Source of the DNA: Marinomonas sp. SBI8L
Lineage (GTDB): Bacteria; Pseudomonadota; Gammaproteobacteria; Pseudomonadales; Marinomonadaceae
Direction of reading: 5' to 3'
DNA: 64,000 nucleotides
Assembly: GCF_001624705.1 (NCBI RefSeq)
Contig: NZ_JSEO01000005.1
Span: 310,001 to 374,000, forward strand
Under the pieces are notes generated by a model. That model ran no database searches, was not told the DNA's origin, and worked only from the letters and a program-made list of their open reading frames with translations. Shown here in pieces: positions 52,925 through 62,117 of this stretch (the first letter of the stretch is position 1; every line of letters starts with the position of its first letter). The position numbers and the translations under genes were made by a program.

Positions 52925-53638
52925 TTAATGTCCGCCAAGGTAGGCATCACGAACATCTGGGTTCACCAGCAGTTCATCACCTGTTCCCGTCATACGGATT
53001 TCACCATTTACCATCACATAACCACGGTCAGCGAGTTTTAACGCATGGTTCGCATTCTGCTCAACTAAGAAGATAGTCATACCAGACGCTGCAACTTCTT
53101 TGAGTACTTCAAAGATTTGCTTCACTACGATTGGGGCCAAACCTAAACTCGGCTCATCCAACAATAACAGCTTTGGACGACTCATAAGAGCTCGTGCAAT
53201 CGCCAACATTTGTTGCTCACCACCAGACATAGTGGATGCTCGTTGATTTCGCCTCTCTTTTAAACGAGGGAAAATCTCAAACATCTTTTGCATATCTTCA
53301 TCGGCATGTTTCATTCCGATTGGAATCGTCCCCATTAAGAGGTTTTCTTCCACCGACATACCAGGAAAAACACGTCGTCCTTCTGGAGATTGTGCCAAAC
53401 CGTTAGAGGCTACATAGTGGGCTGACTTTTTAGAGATATCTTCTCCGCGATAAATAATTTCACCGGAAGACACTCTAGGCTGACCAAAAATAGACATCAG
53501 CAAGGTTGATTTACCTGCGCCATTGGAACCAATCAAGGTCACAATTTCACCCGTATTCACATCCAGGGAGACTTTTTTAAGGGCCTGAATTGGACCGTAA
53601 TAGACATCAACGTCTTTAAATTGCATTAATGCACTCAT
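52925..53638 (-). CDS. livF: Branched-chain amino acid ABC transporter ATPase LivF
   Basis: 237 residues: Walker A GSNGAGKSTLL, signature MSGGEQQMLAIARALM, and Walker B LLLLDEPSLGLAP. Second ATPase of the Liv importer. Its start overlaps the livG stop by four bases (ATGA), so the two are coupled. Last gene of livJHMGF. Confidence 0.95.
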   Translation of the reverse strand: MSALMQFKDVDVYYGPIQALKKVSLDVNTGEIVTLIGSNGAGKSTLLMSIFGQPRVSSGEIIYRGEDISKKSAHYVASNGLAQSPEGRRVFPGMSVEENLLMGTIPIGMKHADEDMQKMFEIFPRLKERRNQRASTMSGGEQQMLAIARALMSRPKLLLLDEPSLGLAPIVVKQIFEVLKEVAASGMTIFLVEQNANHALKLADRGYVMVNGEIRMTGTGDELLVNPDVRDAYLGGH

Positions 53639-54519
53639 AGGCCTACCTCTTCATCTTCGTCTTCAGCACCCAAGTAGGCAGCAATCACTTTATGGTTATT
53701 CTTAATATCATCAGGGCCGCCTTTGGCAATGACCTGACCATGATCAAGCACCACTATATAGTCAGAAATATCCATCACCATACCCATATCATGCTCAATC
53801 AAGAGCACAGTGACATTATGCTCATCACGTAAGATACGAATCATTTTAGTTAGAGCATCTGTTTCAGAAGGGTTAAGACCCGCAGCAGGCTCATCAAGAC
53901 AAATGATTTCCGGATTAGTACACATAGAGCGTGCAATTTCTAAACGTCGTTGTTGGCCATAAGATAGCTCACCCGCCAAACGGTTGGCATGGGCAACTAG
54001 GTCTACCACACCAAGCCAGTAAAAGGCTTTTTGCAAAGCATCTTCTTCCGCTTGTTTGAAAGACTCAGTATTAGCAATGCCTGACATGATACTACCCTTC
54101 ACTGTCATGTGCTGAGCAACCAAAAGGTTTTCCACTACAGACATTTCTTTGAACAAACGAATGTTTTGGAAAGTACGAGCAAGTCCTGCACGGTTCACTA
54201 GGTGAGAACCACCAAACATCTTATATTTAAGACGGTTGGCAAATGCCACAGGGGAGAAGTAATCGCTGGTTTTAAAAGGTTCACCAAGAACCTTAATCAC
54301 ACTCGTTTCTTTACCTTTCGCACCCAGAGTAATTTGCCCACCTGTGGCTTTATAAAAGCCTGTCAGACAGTTAAACACTGTGGTTTTACCCGCACCATTT
54401 GGGCCAATAAGGGCTGAAACTGAACCACGCTTAATATCAAAAGTTACATCGTTTAAGGCTTTAATACCGCCAAAATGCATCACGAGGTTTTCTACTTCTA
54501 GGATATTTTCCTGTTTCAT
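53635..54519 (-). CDS. livG: Branched-chain amino acid ABC transporter ATPase LivG
   Basis: 294 residues: Walker A GPNGAGKTTVFN, signature LSYGQQRRLEIARSM and Walker B ICLDEPAAGLNP. It is longer than E. coli LivG (255) through an insertion around residues 55-90. Its start overlaps livM by four bases. Confidence 0.95.
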   Translation of the reverse strand: MKQENILEVENLVMHFGGIKALNDVTFDIKRGSVSALIGPNGAGKTTVFNCLTGFYKATGGQITLGAKGKETSVIKVLGEPFKTSDYFSPVAFANRLKYKMFGGSHLVNRAGLARTFQNIRLFKEMSVVENLLVAQHMTVKGSIMSGIANTESFKQAEEDALQKAFYWLGVVDLVAHANRLAGELSYGQQRRLEIARSMCTNPEIICLDEPAAGLNPSETDALTKMIRILRDEHNVTVLLIEHDMGMVMDISDYIVVLDHGQVIAKGGPDDIKNNHKVIAAYLGAEDEDEEVGL

Positions 54520-55787
54520 TTCAATACCCCCTTACGTGTCGCAAAACCGGTACGTGTCACCCTGACTAATCCGCGGGGTTTCCAAATCATCATAACTACC
54601 ATCAAGATACCAAACATGAGGACACGATATTCCGCAAACTCCCGCAGCAACTCTGGCGCTACCGTTAAGAAGAAGGCGGCTATCACTACCCCTAAGGTTG
54701 ACCCCATTCCCCCCAATACCACAATCGCAAGAATCAAAGCGGATTCCATAAAGGTGAAGGAAGACGGGTTAACAAAGCCTTGGTAGGTTGCAAAGAAAAC
54801 ACCAGCAATGCCGGCAACAGATGCGCCCATCATGAAAGCAGATAATTTAACCAGTACGTGGTTTAACCCCAAAGAACGACAGGCAATTTCATCTTCACGT
54901 AGGGCTTCCCAAGCACGACCAATCGGCATTTTCACTAGACGTTGCTTAACATGAAGCACGATTAACACAACAATAAATAGAATCAAGTAAACGAACATGT
55001 ACTTGAAACCTGAGTTGTAATCTAGGTTGAAAAATTCATGGAATGGCGTACCGTCCCGTGATCGTCGCTTAAACTCTAAACCAAATAGTTGTGGTAGTGG
55101 TGCAGATACACCGTTAGGACCATGAGTCACGGCAGACCAGTTATTCAGGATCAATCGAATAATTTCACCAAAACCTAAGGTTACGATAGCTAGATAGTCA
55201 CCATGCATCCGCAATACGGGGAAGCCTAAGATGGCGCCAGCAATAGCAGCCAAAATAGCGGCAATAGGCAACATAGACCAAAAGCCTAAACCTAAGTATT
55301 CATAACCAAGCGCTAAACCGTAAGCCCCTATGGCATAGAAACCAACAAAACCTAAGTCAAGTAAGCCAGCTAAACCAACCACTATGTTTAGACCTAAACC
55401 CAGTAAGACATAAATCAAACCTAGGATAATGACTGTCAGTACATACTTAGATGCAATAAAAGGCACCATCAAGCCGATTAAGATGACAACAGGAATAATC
55501 CAGACCATATTGGATTTATAGTCGGGTGACTTAACCACGACACCAGCATCATCGCCAGAGCTGTGCTTGAAGAGAATCTCTTTACCCTTATTGGATTGCA
55601 AGAAACTTGAAATAACAAAGCGACCAATCGCGACCACTGCAACCATCCAAGCAACTCGATCAAACTCAGTGGTAAAGCCATAGCCTTGCAGAACAACACC
55701 CACTACAGGGCCAAATAGCACTAATGCCATTAAGCCTGCGATGATGGCATCTATGGTGCTCTTTTTATAATCAATTGTTGCGTTCAT
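54516..55787 (-). CDS. livM: Branched-chain amino acid ABC transporter permease LivM
   Basis: 423 residues. Membrane segments run through the whole length, with about 110 N-terminal residues before the permease core. The core has GLNIVVGLAGLLDLGFVGFY and EDEIACRSLGLN (the EAA-like coupling helix). It pairs with LivH to form the channel. Confidence 0.94.
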   Translation of the reverse strand: MNATIDYKKSTIDAIIAGLMALVLFGPVVGVVLQGYGFTTEFDRVAWMVAVVAIGRFVISSFLQSNKGKEILFKHSSGDDAGVVVKSPDYKSNMVWIIPVVILIGLMVPFIASKYVLTVIILGLIYVLLGLGLNIVVGLAGLLDLGFVGFYAIGAYGLALGYEYLGLGFWSMLPIAAILAAIAGAILGFPVLRMHGDYLAIVTLGFGEIIRLILNNWSAVTHGPNGVSAPLPQLFGLEFKRRSRDGTPFHEFFNLDYNSGFKYMFVYLILFIVVLIVLHVKQRLVKMPIGRAWEALREDEIACRSLGLNHVLVKLSAFMMGASVAGIAGVFFATYQGFVNPSSFTFMESALILAIVVLGGMGSTLGVVIAAFFLTVAPELLREFAEYRVLMFGILMVVMMIWKPRGLVRVTRTGFATRKGVLK

Positions 55788-56699
55788 CTAAACTTTCTCC
55801 ACCTCAGGTTTACCTAAAAGACCACTTGGACGGAAAATCAAAATAATCACAAGCAAGGAGAAAGAGAAAACATCTTTGTAGTCTGAGCTAATCAAACCAG
55901 CAAACAAGGATTCAGAGACCCCAAGAATGATTCCTCCCAACATGGCTCCTGGTAAGGAGCCAATGCCACCGAGTACGGCAGCGGTAAACGCTTTAATCCC
56001 TATAATAAAGCCCACATAGAAATCAAAAGCACCATAATCTAATGTAATCAACACACCTGCTAGTGCGGCCATGGAAGCACCGATTACAAAGACAATGGAA
56101 ATTACACGATCAGTGTTAATTCCCAATATGGATGCCATTTTTCTATCTTGTTGCGTCGCTCGACACATACGGCCTAACTTGGTTCTCTGAATAATGTAGG
56201 TCAGTGTACCCATGCCTAAGAAGGCCACTAACAAAATTACCAGTTTCATATAGGTGATCTGAACAAAACCATCACCAACATCAAACCTAACAGCACCGGT
56301 AAGCATGGTAGGAATACCCTGCTGGCGTGCGCCTTGGCTGATTTGCACATAGTTTTGTAATATGAGGGACATACCAATCGCAGAAATCAAAGCAGATAAA
56401 CGACCGGAATTACGAAGGGGGCGGTAGGCGATTTGTTCTATAGCCCAACCATATGCGCCAGTAATGGCAATTGTGATAAAGAGAGTACCGATAATAATAA
56501 TCGGGAAGGATTCTATTCCGAAGAAAGATAATAATGCGACAACAATCGCAGTAATGTATGCGGACACCATGTATACATCGCCGTGGGCGAAGTTAATCAT
56601 ACCGATAATGCCGTATACCATGGTATACCCGATAGCGATGAGTCCATAAACAGACCCAAGGGTAAGACCGTTAACCAACTGCTGGAGAACGATATCCAT
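55788..56699 (-). CDS. livH: Branched-chain amino acid ABC transporter permease LivH
   Basis: 303 residues, with eight hydrophobic segments. The start NGLTLGSVYGLIAIGYTMVYG and the coupling loop RMCRATQQDRKMASILGIN are conserved. Its stop is directly next to the livM start. Confidence 0.95.
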   Translation of the reverse strand: MDIVLQQLVNGLTLGSVYGLIAIGYTMVYGIIGMINFAHGDVYMVSAYITAIVVALLSFFGIESFPIIIIGTLFITIAITGAYGWAIEQIAYRPLRNSGRLSALISAIGMSLILQNYVQISQGARQQGIPTMLTGAVRFDVGDGFVQITYMKLVILLVAFLGMGTLTYIIQRTKLGRMCRATQQDRKMASILGINTDRVISIVFVIGASMAALAGVLITLDYGAFDFYVGFIIGIKAFTAAVLGGIGSLPGAMLGGIILGVSESLFAGLISSDYKDVFSFSLLVIILIFRPSGLLGKPEVEKV

Positions 56700-56800
56700 C
56701 GTAAGACCTCGTGGGGATTTTAAAAACGTAGAAATGAATCACAGCCAGCCAAGGCGGGCTGTGATCTTCATGCATTATGCCAATGTAAACCAATAGAATA

Positions 56801-57922
56801 TTAGTTTACTTGAGCATAGTTACCCTGATTGTCCCACTCATACATAACGTAATCAGACACTTTAAGGTCACCTTTAGAGTCGAAATCCTTAACGCCCATT
56901 ACAGTAGAAACACTGTTTGTTTTCAGCCAATCAGCTCCCTTGATAGGATCAAGGTCATTATTCTTAAGGGCTTCAACAACAACCTGCATTGCAGCATATG
57001 AATACAGGGTATAACCTTCTGGGTCATAACCAGATTTGATGAAGTTATCCACTACAGCTTTACCTGCCGGATAAGATTTTGGGTTCGCACCAAAGGTCAT
57101 CAATACACCATCGATATATTCTGGTGAACCAGCAACAGCTGCAAACTCATTAGATACGATACCATCACCAGAAATGAAGATAGCTTTAGAGCCCTGCTCA
57201 CGTAGCTGACGTACTAGCGGACCAGCTTCTGAGTGAAGTCCACCAAAGTAAACCACTTCAGCATCAACAGAACGAATCTTAGTAACCAAGGCATTAAAGT
57301 CTTTCTCACCACGTGTTAGACCTTCATAAAGCACTTCGGTTACACCATAGTTATTCAACGCAGATTTAGTTGCGTCAGCCAGACCTTTACCATAAGTATC
57401 TTTGTCGTGAATGATAGCAACACGTTTCGCGTTTAATTCACTAATAATATAAGCGCCAGCAACATCACCTTGTTGATCATCACGTCCACATACGCGGAAA
57501 ACGTTAGATAGACCACGGTCAGTTACACGAGGGTTAGTTGAGGCTGGAGTGACCATTAATACACCAGCTTCTTCATAGATATCAGAAGCAGGCATAGTTG
57601 AAGAAGAACAGAAGTGACCAACAACGCCAACAGCATCATCAGAATCTACTAAACGGTTAGCAACAGCAACGGCCTGTTTAGGTTCACAAGCATCATCAGC
57701 TTTTACTAGTTTAATCATTTCGCCATTAATACCACCTGCAGCATTAATGTCTTTAGCGGCTTGTTCAGCACCGCGCCATAATTGCTCACCAAATGCAGCA
57801 TATGCACCCGTATGAGGGCCTGCTACACCAATTACAACATCCGCTTGTGCTAGAACTGATGCACCCATAGCACCAGCGATTGCGATAGAAAGTAAAGATT
57901 TTTTCACAATAGCATTTGACAT
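56801..57922 (-). CDS. livJ: Branched-chain amino acid-binding periplasmic protein
   Basis: 373 residues with a signal peptide (about 1-27, SLLSIAIAGAMGASVLAQA) and a type I periplasmic-binding fold. Ligand-site features are GVAGPHTGAYAAFGEQ, GHFCSSSTMPASDIY and the disulfide pair in ADDACEP and GHFC. It delivers Leu/Ile/Val to LivHMGF. The 101-base gap to livH and the strong AGGAGC site suit its usual excess expression. Whether it is LivJ or LivK is undecided. Confidence 0.93.
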   Translation of the reverse strand: MSNAIVKKSLLSIAIAGAMGASVLAQADVVIGVAGPHTGAYAAFGEQLWRGAEQAAKDINAAGGINGEMIKLVKADDACEPKQAVAVANRLVDSDDAVGVVGHFCSSSTMPASDIYEEAGVLMVTPASTNPRVTDRGLSNVFRVCGRDDQQGDVAGAYIISELNAKRVAIIHDKDTYGKGLADATKSALNNYGVTEVLYEGLTRGEKDFNALVTKIRSVDAEVVYFGGLHSEAGPLVRQLREQGSKAIFISGDGIVSNEFAAVAGSPEYIDGVLMTFGANPKSYPAGKAVVDNFIKSGYDPEGYTLYSYAAMQVVVEALKNNDLDPIKGADWLKTNSVSTVMGVKDFDSKGDLKVSDYVMYEWDNQGNYAQVN

Positions 57923-57975
57923 TAGTCAAGCTCCTACTCATTCCAGTTTATGATTATTATATTAAAGCAAGAAGC

Positions 57976-58013
57976 GTTCCATTCATTGGCTCGAAATAAC
58001 GAACAAATGGAAC
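57976..58013 (-). other. Hairpin in the livJ leader
   Basis: GTTCCATT (57976-57983) pairs with AATGGAAC (58006-58013); inside, TCG pairs with CGA. It lies 54-91 bases before the livJ start: a leader hairpin or an operator. Confidence 0.45.
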
Positions 58014-58317
58014 ATATAAAGTGCCAGATTAACTCTGTTTCGCGACTTAATATGAGATAAACATTAATCTTTAACAAGCGGATAGGTCAACACAATTGAG
58101 TTATAAATAACCAAATAATATTTTATCAGAACAAAGGATTACAAAAGAAATTGCCTGAAAAATAAGCAAAAACTAGGCATTTCCATTGCTTTTAGCAGAT
58201 TTTATACGATATACAGAAGGATATTGAGACAGATAGGTTTCGACAGAGATAAGAAGTTTTTCTTAAAAACTTCTTATCTAAATTTTTCTAATTTCGTTTA
58301 ATTAAGTTTATTGAGGC
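58014..58317. other. Spacer between the livJ leader hairpin and yibQ
   Basis: About 300 AT-rich bases without a gene. It contains a perfect inverted repeat of 14-base arms (58248-58261 with 58265-58278; arm core GATAAGAAGTTTTT). On the minus strand no U run follows, so it looks more like a 3' stabilising hairpin of the yibQ mRNA than a terminator. The livJ promoter should lie to its left. Confidence 0.5.
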
Positions 58318-59577
58318 TTATTCAATGTATTCAGAAATTGAGATTAGTCTTATACCTTCATCTTCCAACTTAGTTAGTCGTTTCGATAAATAACTCATAG
58401 TCGCAGGATAAGGATGACCAATCGCTAGCGCCTTACCACGTTTTTTCGCTATCGCGACTAGACGCTTAAATTGCCTATCTATGGCTTTTTCATCCTGAAC
58501 ATTATCTAGAAAGACATCACGACGTGTCGTCGTCAGATTAAATTTAAGGGCATTGGTTAAGGCAACACTATTCGGGCTAGTTAAACTATCAACAAAAAAG
58601 AGCTCCATAGGTTGGATGACTTCCATGACCCATTCCATTCTTTGAGTATCCTGCGTTAACAGGCTGCCCATATGGTTATTAATACCTTGAATACCTGGCA
58701 CACTATCAATGCCAGCCTTCAGAGTCTCTTTTAGCTCCTTTTCCCCCATGCTCTTATACAGTCCGCCTGGACCTAGCTTAAGCTCCCTCTCATTTTCCAT
58801 TGGCACATGCAGGATAATGTTACGAGTTTGCTCTGTTGCAGCCAGTGCTGTTTTTTTCGAAAAAGGAGTGTGAGGCAAAATCGCCAAGGCGACTTCTATA
58901 GGTAAAGAAAGTGATTCCTCCATACCTCTACGGTTATAACCAAGGTCATCGATAATAATGCTAATACTTGGCCTATCATCAATTACAGTGACATCTTCTG
59001 TATTAGTTTTGGCTTTGTCTTGCTCAACTAGCTGAATAGCTTCAGGTTCTGAATGCTTGAGAGTAGGGAAGGTTTTTTGCCACAGAAAGTCTAAAGATTC
59101 ATCTTCAGCACCAGTTAACTTGATATTAGGGTAGCTGGGCAACAAGGGTGTTGATGGATTAGTTGGTACTTCTGCCGTCACTTTTGGCGTCGTTATTACA
59201 GGTCCTAGTAGCTGAGAGTTTTGTGCTTGGGCACTGCCTGACGTTTCTTGCGGAACAATAAGAAGCTCTTTTTCAGGCTCTTTTTCAGCCACTTTCACTT
59301 CTACTTTTTCAGCCTCTGCTTCTAGCGCTAATTCAGGGCCTGCAGCTTGAACCTCATACTCTGAATCAAGCTCACTTGATGCTGGTGCTAGTTCCTCAAG
59401 ATTGTCAGCCTCATCCGAGACAGCCGCTTGCAACTCAAGTGAGTTAACAAGTGCATCTGGCTCCTCAGTGACAAGTGGGCCAGATTCAGCAGCAAAAACG
59501 AAAGAAGACGACGTTAGTAATAGGCTTACAAATAGAAGCTGCGAGCGTTTTATTGCTCGCAGAAATGGGTCAAACAT
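58318..59577 (-). CDS. Divergent polysaccharide deacetylase family protein (YibQ-like)
   Basis: 419 residues. Signal segment at about 12-29 (LLFVSLLLTSSSFVFA). Residues about 30-205 are low-complexity, rich in Glu, Ala and Pro. The conserved domain (about 205-419) begins SISIIIDDLGYNRRGMEE and includes LHVPMENER and GINNHMGSLLTQ, the YibQ family hallmarks. The family is related to polysaccharide deacetylases, but its substrate is unproven. Last gene of gpmI-envC-ctpA-yibQ. The long acidic linker makes it about 100 residues longer than E. coli YibQ. Confidence 0.88.
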   Translation of the reverse strand: MFDPFLRAIKRSQLLFVSLLLTSSSFVFAAESGPLVTEEPDALVNSLELQAAVSDEADNLEELAPASSELDSEYEVQAAGPELALEAEAEKVEVKVAEKEPEKELLIVPQETSGSAQAQNSQLLGPVITTPKVTAEVPTNPSTPLLPSYPNIKLTGAEDESLDFLWQKTFPTLKHSEPEAIQLVEQDKAKTNTEDVTVIDDRPSISIIIDDLGYNRRGMEESLSLPIEVALAILPHTPFSKKTALAATEQTRNIILHVPMENERELKLGPGGLYKSMGEKELKETLKAGIDSVPGIQGINNHMGSLLTQDTQRMEWVMEVIQPMELFFVDSLTSPNSVALTNALKFNLTTTRRDVFLDNVQDEKAIDRQFKRLVAIAKKRGKALAIGHPYPATMSYLSKRLTKLEDEGIRLISISEYIE

Positions 59578-59599
59578 AATTTCTCAACTAGTACAGGAT

Positions 59600-60859
59600 T
59601 TATTGAGGCACAAGTTTAGGGAAGGCTTTCAGTACAGACAAGGCCTGAAACAATTGAAAGTCGTTTTTTGCAATATCATCGAAGCTATTTTCAGCATCTA
59701 GGCTATTTCTATCCTCACCGCCTAAGCCATTTGCGATATGACCACTCAAATCAGCTTCTTTAACAATAAAACCCGTATCCTGTATTACGAGGTTAGCTTG
59801 AGGCACTTCCATATCAGGAATAATACCTTGGGCCTGAATAGATCGCCCTTTTGGTGTGTAATAAAGCGCCGTGGTAAGTTTGATTGCTGAACCATCCGTT
59901 AATGGCACCACGGTTTGTACTGTGCCCTTACCAAAGGTTTCAGTCCCCATAATCACAGCACGTTTGTGATCTTGTAATGCGCCTGCCACGATTTCTGAGG
60001 CAGAAGCAGAGCCAGAGTTCACTAATACGACGGTAGGAACAGCATCTAGGTATTTCGTTTTTGTCGCATTGAATTGGGCTTTAGACATTTTATGTCGGCC
60101 ATCTGTATAAACTATGATGCCATCACTTAAAAACGCATCAACAACAGAGACAGCACCTTGCAAGACTCCGCCTGGATTATTTCTTAAGTCTAAAACCAAA
60201 CCCTCTAATGGGTGCTCAGCTTTCATGCTCTCAAGCGCTTTTTGAAACTCAACACCTGTGCTGCCTTGAAATTGGCTGATACGCACATAACCCACATCAT
60301 TTTCTAGCCATTTATTTGTCACACTGGCACTTTGTACTAGGCCACGCATGATATCAAAGTTTTTTAAATCGCCTTCTCTTTCTATGGTCAGATGAATTTT
60401 CGTACCCACTTCACCTCGCATGAGCACTATCACTTCTTGTAAACCCATATCATTAATTAAGGTGTCATCTATACGAAGAACAGTATCGCCTGGCAACAAG
60501 CCAGCCGTTGCAGCTGGTGAACCATCGATTGGAGAAACAATGACAAGCTGTCCTTCAATCATTTCAACTTCAATACCAACACCTGCATATTTGCCTGATG
60601 TCATTTCTCTGAATTTGGAGATTTCTTCTCGGGTTAAATATTCTGAATGCGGATCCAGTGCCGCAACCATGCCTTTTAATGCTTTGCTTAAAATTTGTTG
60701 ATCAGAAAGTTCGTCCACATAGCCTTGGCTGATGGTTTCAAAAGACTCAACAAAGGATTGAATTTCCGCTAATGGGACCTGTTGCTCTTTGGCTTGCGCA
60801 ACCGAGCTGCTCAACACAACCACAAGAAACGCTGTACTTATTTCTTTTAACCATTTCAT
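59600..60859 (-). CDS. ctpA: Carboxy-terminal processing protease CtpA (S41 family)
   Basis: 419 residues. Signal peptide MKWLKEISTAFLVVVLSSSV; PDZ domain (about 75-160, YAGVGIEVEMI, IDDTLINDMGLQEV); catalytic Ser in VNSGSASASEIVAG and Lys in TFGKGTVQT. I start at 60859, where AGAGG precedes, rather than 60916. In P. aeruginosa CtpA degrades peptidoglycan hydrolases. It lies between envC and yibQ. Confidence 0.93.
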   Translation of the reverse strand: MKWLKEISTAFLVVVLSSSVAQAKEQQVPLAEIQSFVESFETISQGYVDELSDQQILSKALKGMVAALDPHSEYLTREEISKFREMTSGKYAGVGIEVEMIEGQLVIVSPIDGSPAATAGLLPGDTVLRIDDTLINDMGLQEVIVLMRGEVGTKIHLTIEREGDLKNFDIMRGLVQSASVTNKWLENDVGYVRISQFQGSTGVEFQKALESMKAEHPLEGLVLDLRNNPGGVLQGAVSVVDAFLSDGIIVYTDGRHKMSKAQFNATKTKYLDAVPTVVLVNSGSASASEIVAGALQDHKRAVIMGTETFGKGTVQTVVPLTDGSAIKLTTALYYTPKGRSIQAQGIIPDMEVPQANLVIQDTGFIVKEADLSGHIANGLGGEDRNSLDAENSFDDIAKNDFQLFQALSVLKAFPKLVPQ

Positions 60860-60940
60860 ACTTGAACCTCTGACTGTACCTACAATTAGCATCAAGATTG
60901 CTGTTTTGCTTACCAACCTTATTAATGCAAATAAGCAGGC

Positions 60941-62080
60941 TTAGCCTTGTTTGACCCACTTAAGCGGGTTAACGGGGGTACCGTTATGACGAATAGAAAA
61001 AAATAGCCCCGGTATAGTACGACCACCTGAACTCCCGACCGTCGCGACTGGGTCATTCGTATTTACCCACTCTCCGACTTCTTTGAGCAAGCTCTGGTTA
61101 TAGCCATATAAAGACATATATCCATCACCGTGATCCAAAATCAGTACTAGGCCAAACCCTCTTAGCCAATCAGAAAAAATCACCCTTCCGTGGTAAACCG
61201 CATTCACTTCAGTACCTTCTTTGGCAGACAATGTAACGCCACCTAAGTTCACTTGCCCTGACTCTTGCAGTACATTTAACCGTCCTAGGGGTTTATTTAA
61301 CTTACCCTTCAAGGAACTAAACGCTACCTTCTCATCAATAACAGGCATTTCTGCTAAGGCTTCTTCAAGCTTAAGCAATAGGGCTTGTAACTGTTGCTGA
61401 TTACGTTTTAGCGTTTTTGCCTTATTACCTCCCGATCGAATATCCTTTTGAAGTTTAGCCAGAATCTGCTGACGCTCATTCTGTTGTTTAGCTAACACTT
61501 TGCGCTCTTCAACTAGCCGAGCTTCTTCTCGCGCTTGCTGTGCCCTATGAGAGCGCATGCTCTTTTCAATTAAGCTTAGTTCATTTACCTGTATTCCATA
61601 GCCATTAATTAAAGATTGGCGTGCTTGTGAGAAATATCGGTTGTATCTCACCATACGCATTATCTCTTCGGGCGTACGGCCATCGAGCAAAAATTTCATG
61701 CCTTCTTGCTCACCAGAACGATAAACCGCCCTTATTTGGGCGGCTATCTGTTGATTCTGTTGCTGAATACTTATTTTCAGCTTTCGTTGTTTTATGGCCA
61801 GCTCCTTGAGCTGACCATCACTCTGTTTAATATTGTCTTGAATGGTTTTAATTTGTTTCAAGAGCTCATTTATAGATTTTTCTTTACCTTCTAACTGCCC
61901 TTCAATTTGTGATTTCTCTGACTGCACCTCTTTTAACCACACATTGAGCGACTTTAATTCTTCTTGCAAAGCCTTAATTTGTTGCTCAGCTTCTGCCGCA
62001 GATTTGGGCTCTGCGGCAGACACATGTAATGAAAAGAAGGAGCAAAGACTCACAAACAAAATAAGTACCAATTTGCCCAT
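60941..62080 (-). CDS. envC: Murein hydrolase activator EnvC
   Basis: 379 residues. Signal peptide (about 1-22), long coiled coil (about 25-240) and a C-terminal LytM domain (about 265-375; VNAVYHGRVIFSDWLRGFG, ILDHGDGYMSLYGYNQ). The LytM metal site is degenerate (LYGYN instead of the usual HLS), as in E. coli EnvC, which activates amidases AmiA/AmiB rather than cutting itself. It lies between gpmI and ctpA. Confidence 0.93.
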   Translation of the reverse strand: MGKLVLILFVSLCSFFSLHVSAAEPKSAAEAEQQIKALQEELKSLNVWLKEVQSEKSQIEGQLEGKEKSINELLKQIKTIQDNIKQSDGQLKELAIKQRKLKISIQQQNQQIAAQIRAVYRSGEQEGMKFLLDGRTPEEIMRMVRYNRYFSQARQSLINGYGIQVNELSLIEKSMRSHRAQQAREEARLVEERKVLAKQQNERQQILAKLQKDIRSGGNKAKTLKRNQQQLQALLLKLEEALAEMPVIDEKVAFSSLKGKLNKPLGRLNVLQESGQVNLGGVTLSAKEGTEVNAVYHGRVIFSDWLRGFGLVLILDHGDGYMSLYGYNQSLLKEVGEWVNTNDPVATVGSSGGRTIPGLFFSIRHNGTPVNPLKWVKQG

Positions 62081-62117
62081 AAAGTCGTTACCACACTCTC
62101 AATCTATTCAGATCAGG

